Part shown: one piece after another, positions 60,015 to 64,000 of the stretch
Numbering within the stretch: the first letter of the stretch is position 1
Layout: each line of letters starts with the position of its first letter
Assembly (NCBI GenBank): GCA_030248215.1
Contig: JASANG010000769.1
Location: 44,504 to 108,503, forward strand
Direction: 5' to 3'
From: Enoplolaimus lenunculus
Lineage: Eukaryota; Nematoda; Enoplea; Enoplida; Thoracostomopsidae
Length of the DNA: 64,000 nucleotides
Program-made: the position numbers and the translations under genes
The notes under the pieces: model-generated
The model's input: only the letters and a program-made list of their open reading frames with translations
The model's database searches: none
What the model was told of the DNA's origin: nothing

Positions 60015-60536
60015 TCAGAACTCCAGCATTAAGGCTAAGGCTAACGGAGTTGGAAAAAGACGTTGAGCCGAGACAGCGTCCAAATGGCAACTTGCCGGAT
60101 AAACATAAATAATGCACCAGAATGCAATCGAAGGAGAAAAATACCATAGCCGGTGCCAATGTAAAGAACAGGGAGAGCAAGTTGCAGTTAAATAATACTT
60201 AATTTGTTAATTTTAGCAATCGTTTGGTTTCACATGCGCCAAACAAATATTTTGCGAACCCATACAAAATTTCACAACTGAATCTGCCATAACCTCTGAC
60301 AAAATCAAGTGTTGCAAAGAATTTTGGTTTTCGGATTTTTTCTTAAGTGTTTACGACAGTTTTACCTCAAAATGGCACCGATGTACTCTGTTTTAAACTA
60401 ACTTCTGTCTGATACATTTCACCCTTGTGCATTAGACGAGTGTTTCATGTATTAACTCCCCCTCGTTGGGATTTTTGAATGTAGCGTTTTTAAACACTGG
60501 TTATATGACATTGAATAATTGGATGATGACATGATT

Positions 60537-60724
60537 GGCCTATGTAAAGATCAGGGGCGGAACGTTTTTCTGAGGGACTAGAAAAGAGTAAGCTTTTTAA
60601 CACTAATTTTTTTTGCTTGGCTTAGGCTTAGGAATATGCTCGTTGTTACGCTTAGGATAAGGCTTACACTTAGGCTTAGGAATATGCTTATAGTACTGTT
60701 CCGCCCTTGTTCTTTAGATTGGCC
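60537..60724 (+). mobile_element. TTAGGC-type MITE with perfect 8-bp target duplication, next to ACY1
   Basis: Starts GGCCTATGTAAAGATCAGGG and ends CCTTGTTCTTTAGATTGGCC. ACATGATT stands on both sides (60529-60536 and 60725-60732). TTAGGC hexamers and GGAATATGCT lie inside. The right edge is only about 30 bp from the ACY1 stop codon, so the ACY1 3' UTR probably runs into it. Confidence 0.92.
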
Positions 60725-60762
60725 ACATGATTAAATAAACTTTAAAGTAAATAAAACATTAT

Positions 60763-63700
60763 TTAAACAGTAGCGATTCCCGAAATCAATTTCACATAAA
60801 TATTGATACCGTTGACAAATACTGCATCGTTTAGGAATTCGTTGTGATCGTGAAGCAAAATTGGCGTGTTGATCATTGGACTAAAGTTCACAGCGGGTAT
60901 TCCACGCTAAAATGCAAACGAAGCCAATTTTGTATCACAACAATTCGGTGTCTGACAACTCGATAACCGATTAGATAATCCAAATACTATGGACTCGTCA
61001 ATTTTTGCCAATTACCAATATACTTAGGCGTAGGATACATTCGGCAGACGAGTAGATTGAGTCAAACATTGCTGATTTAATACATCAAGCGTAGAACGGT
61101 TTGCTCAAGAATGCATTAATGTATTTCCGAGTCGAAAATCCTGCACATTTACTCCCATTAGTTATGAAGCTTTTTAACAGAAAGCGGAACCAATGTCAAA
61201 CGCTGAATAATAACCAAAACTTTCGGTGTTACTACTTACAGCTAACAATAAATATACAAAACGTCCGCAAAAATCAATATTATTCAACATACTTCTCGTA
61301 AAAATCGGCTATCAGTAGCTCCCAAAAAGAAAGATGTCCTGAATTTCAAACCCCTGTAACATGATACTATAGGGATATAGAAACGGTTGACAAACTGGGT
61401 ATGTTTTCTAATCCAAAATAAAACCCAACATAATTATTTGCTCCATTTCTGAGTATAATGATACACACTTCTCAAAAACAAACTAACTGCTGAACGCCTA
61501 ATATCCACAATTTGCCAACCAATTTACTATGAAAGAGTAACTAGTACGTGCACTACTTCTTAAGAATATACAATAATTAGTACATACTGATACCAATTCT
61601 AAAATAGTAAATTTAGCACTAACCAAATTAATATCGTTATGCAATCTTCTCAATTTATATATGACGAAATCACACTTACATATCTTTCATAGTTGTTTCG
61701 AAAGCTTTCCAGTAGATATTGCTCTCATCTGTTGGAGTAATTGCACTTATTTTTGTTTGCTGAAAATATTAGAATTGACGCAGCGTCCAATCGTTGATTA
61801 AAGAAACCAAAAAATCGTAAACTTTATTATTAACCCAGCATAACAATACATGAATTTCATTTACATTAATAGTTTCACAAAAATTGTTCATGTTTCATTA
61901 ATGGACTTATTTTCTAATAATAACAAACTTTATTACTAACTAAATATGTGGGAACGTTCAGTAAACATAATTTTTTGAATCAGCTTTTTACCGTAATCAA
62001 GACCCTCTTCAATTGGGGTTGCGACTTATTCATTCTTAATTTCTTTACGCTCCCGTATAAAAATACACAAACACGATTTGCACTGCTCACCGTTACTACG
62101 ACCATAACCGTGACCGCACAAACGCGATAACCTAGTATTTATTTATAATCGCTTGTAAAAGTGGTTGGAATCGCGTTTGTAGAAACAAACACAAAAAAGT
62201 TTACAAGAGATTATAAAGCTGCGATTGCTGCGCCTACGTTCTGTGCGTAATTGTACCTGCACATATTCCCATGTAACATCAGACCCGGCTGATTTGATCC
62301 AATTTGCAAACTGATTTTCTGTCTCCTGAAACAATTAATTACTATACACATTTCCAAAGAAAGAGGAAAGGATTCAAATTTAACCTAGTACTGTAAATCT
62401 AATAAGAAAATGTATTGTTTTGCCAATAAAGTAATTAAGCTTATAAAAGCCTTAAAACGAACTAAAGTTAGCAAAGAAATTGCGCCATTAATACATTCGA
62501 AGGTTGTGTGTTCACGTACTTGAAAGTCGACATTAGGCGGCACTCTGATGTCAAAATCTAAAAAAGGTAAGTAAAATTAACGAAATACAAACATATGTTT
62601 TATGTTGTAAAACCCACTTTCAATAAACAAAAAACACACTGCTTCAGAAAAAACTTAAAAATATGGGAAAGAATCTGGGACTGTTCAGTGTTTATATCAT
62701 AATATACTTTGGGTCTTCGCCCCCAGTAATATTCGAAACCAATATATAAACAAAATAAATAAGGACCGGAATTGAAGCTTGAATAATATACAACTCTTGT
62801 TTTATATACTCACGCAAAACATACTCCGATGGTACAACATTCACTTGAACACCTCCCTAAAAACAAAAAATCTATAGACACTCGACAGAGGCCACACTGG
62901 TAAATTGCTAACGCTTGCGGGTTCAGCAGCAGCCAAAACAAACTGCAGCTAAGTGAAACCATTTGCTAGTTATGAAATATTTCAAAATTGCATACATTTA
63001 AACAAGTTTTTTCAACAAATTTACCATGCCGCACATTGTGTCTAAACCTGGGGAAACCTGAGCCAAACTCCAAAACTTAGTATACTCACTGACAGCGAGG
63101 ATAGCGTAGCGCTTTAAAACAATAAACAGAATTCGGGTATGTTAAGACCACGCTTTATAATAAATTTACTACACTAACATGAATCTGCGTTGCATTGACT
63201 GAAATCACATCACCCAACGACAAAGAATCGTCTTCGCAAAGGCGTTGCTTTTGTTCATCTCGGAATGACATAAATTTGTTCAATATTTTTTGCTGAAATA
63301 GTAAGAAACTCTAGTACTGCAAATGTTCGATTCATGCCGTAAGTAATAATATTGTTGAGGGTCTAATTGCGATGTAATAAGAAACTAAATAAAAATGTGC
63401 ATTAAAGTAGAAAATTTTGATACTAGCTTGGCAATCAAGTATGTGCAAATCAGTAGAAAAGGTCAATAAAATTCTAAGTAACATTATTTCGTACTCTAAA
63501 ACTAAAATGTACTCACAGCTTTTTCAACTGCGGTATTTTCAATAAATCTTGAACCGTGCCCTGGATTACCTTTACATGAAACCTTGAGCCCTAAAAACAG
63601 AGGTAAAATTATATTTCATTGTCGTACAGTGATGGCTCGTGTTCCCAAATTTAATTTAAATCCATCATTAATAAAAGCAACAATGTATTGAGCTAGTGGA

Positions 63701-64000
63701 TTTTGGACTAAACCACAGGAGAAGTAAACGCCGTATTAAAGAGAAATAAACGAACACAAGGTGCTAAGAAACAATACGTATAAACGTTTCCCATTTCATG
63801 GGAGCAATATTACATATGACGGTCAACAACAGTAATAAACTTACACCACGGATTCCTTTCTGCATTAAAAACTGAATAGGTATCTGTTTCTGATGCGACT
63901 CCTAAAACGTACAAAAATTAAAAACATAAAATGTTCCACTGAATTATGTACTTTTATGTAAATCAAAACGATGTGATACAATAGCAATTTTTACACTAGC
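60763..64000 (-). CDS. ACY1: Aminoacylase-1 (partial, 5' exons beyond window)
   Basis: Exons seen, in transcript order: 63845-63901, 63517-63590, 63179-63292, 62814-62856, 62520-62557, 62257-62325, 61680-61759, 61293-61353, 60763-60906 (680 nt, about 226 codons, stop at 60763-60765). Every junction keeps frame. The protein aligns with the C-terminal half of human ACY1: YSVFNAERNPWWLKV, GNPGHGSRF (the His of the dimer-domain catalytic motif), GGVQVNVVPSEY, FDIRVPPNVDF, ATDSRFLRERGIPA and LLHDHNE (a zinc-ligand His in M20 enzymes). ACY1 is a cytosolic zinc hydrolase of the M20 family that frees amino acids from N-acyl derivatives. The upstream catalytic domain, with the other zinc ligands, would lie past 64000. 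The nine small exons give an intron-dense 3' half. Transcription converges on the V-ATPase gene. A MITE begins about 30 bp after the stop. Confidence 0.94.

Larger units (their letters stand above)
54806..60762. other. Convergent intergenic region between V-ATPase C and ACY1
   Basis: 6 kb with no recognised gene. Much of it is small transposons and minisatellites, listed separately. The longest open frame, 164 codons on the minus strand at 56432-56926, runs through a CCGG-type MITE and repeats and has no family features. The remaining stretches (54806-55240, 58520-59320) show nothing identifiable. Confidence 0.65.

Overview
This is animal nuclear DNA, roughly two thirds A+T by eye, with spliced genes and many small DNA transposons. 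It holds three complete multi-exon genes and the 3' part of a fourth. The organism is probably an invertebrate; the gene structures, AT-richness, dense MITEs and tRNA-like SINEs would fit a tunicate, but that is a guess and no species is claimed. All exon joins below were worked out by hand: each junction has GT/AG, keeps the reading frame and restores family residues.

Layout. (1) 2071-25141, plus strand: a LIM-homeobox gene of the Islet class, six coding exons, 634 residues, with a 5.5-kb first intron and a 9.1-kb second intron. (2) 25142-37650: 12.5 kb with no recognisable gene, filled with miniature inverted-repeat elements, a tRNA-like SINE, tandem repeats and a nested insertion. (3) 37651-46453, minus strand: DNA topoisomerase III alpha, 13 coding exons, 837 residues. 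(4) 46454-49126: divergent intergenic region with one MITE and one SINE locus. (5) 49127-54805, plus strand: V-ATPase V1 subunit C, 11 exons, 392 residues. (6) 54806-60762: convergent intergenic region packed with MITEs and minisatellites. (7) 60763 to beyond the window end, minus strand: aminoacylase-1, last nine coding exons.

The genes are unrelated in function (neuronal/mesodermal transcription factor, DNA topology, vacuolar acidification, N-acyl amino acid hydrolysis), so this is an ordinary gene neighbourhood and not an operon-like unit.

The more unusual material is in the repeats. One MITE family has hAT-like 8-bp target duplications and carries an internal array of the hexamer TTAGGC. 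A second hAT-like family has CCGG-rich ends, and a third family has TA target duplications. Several are nested inside each other, so relative ages can be read. Other points of interest are a stop-free, multiple-of-three, hydrophobic-coding intron in the V-ATPase gene, matching six-codon upstream ORFs with TAATG overlaps on two unrelated genes, and an apparently perfect 253-bp tandem duplication in a TOP3A intron.
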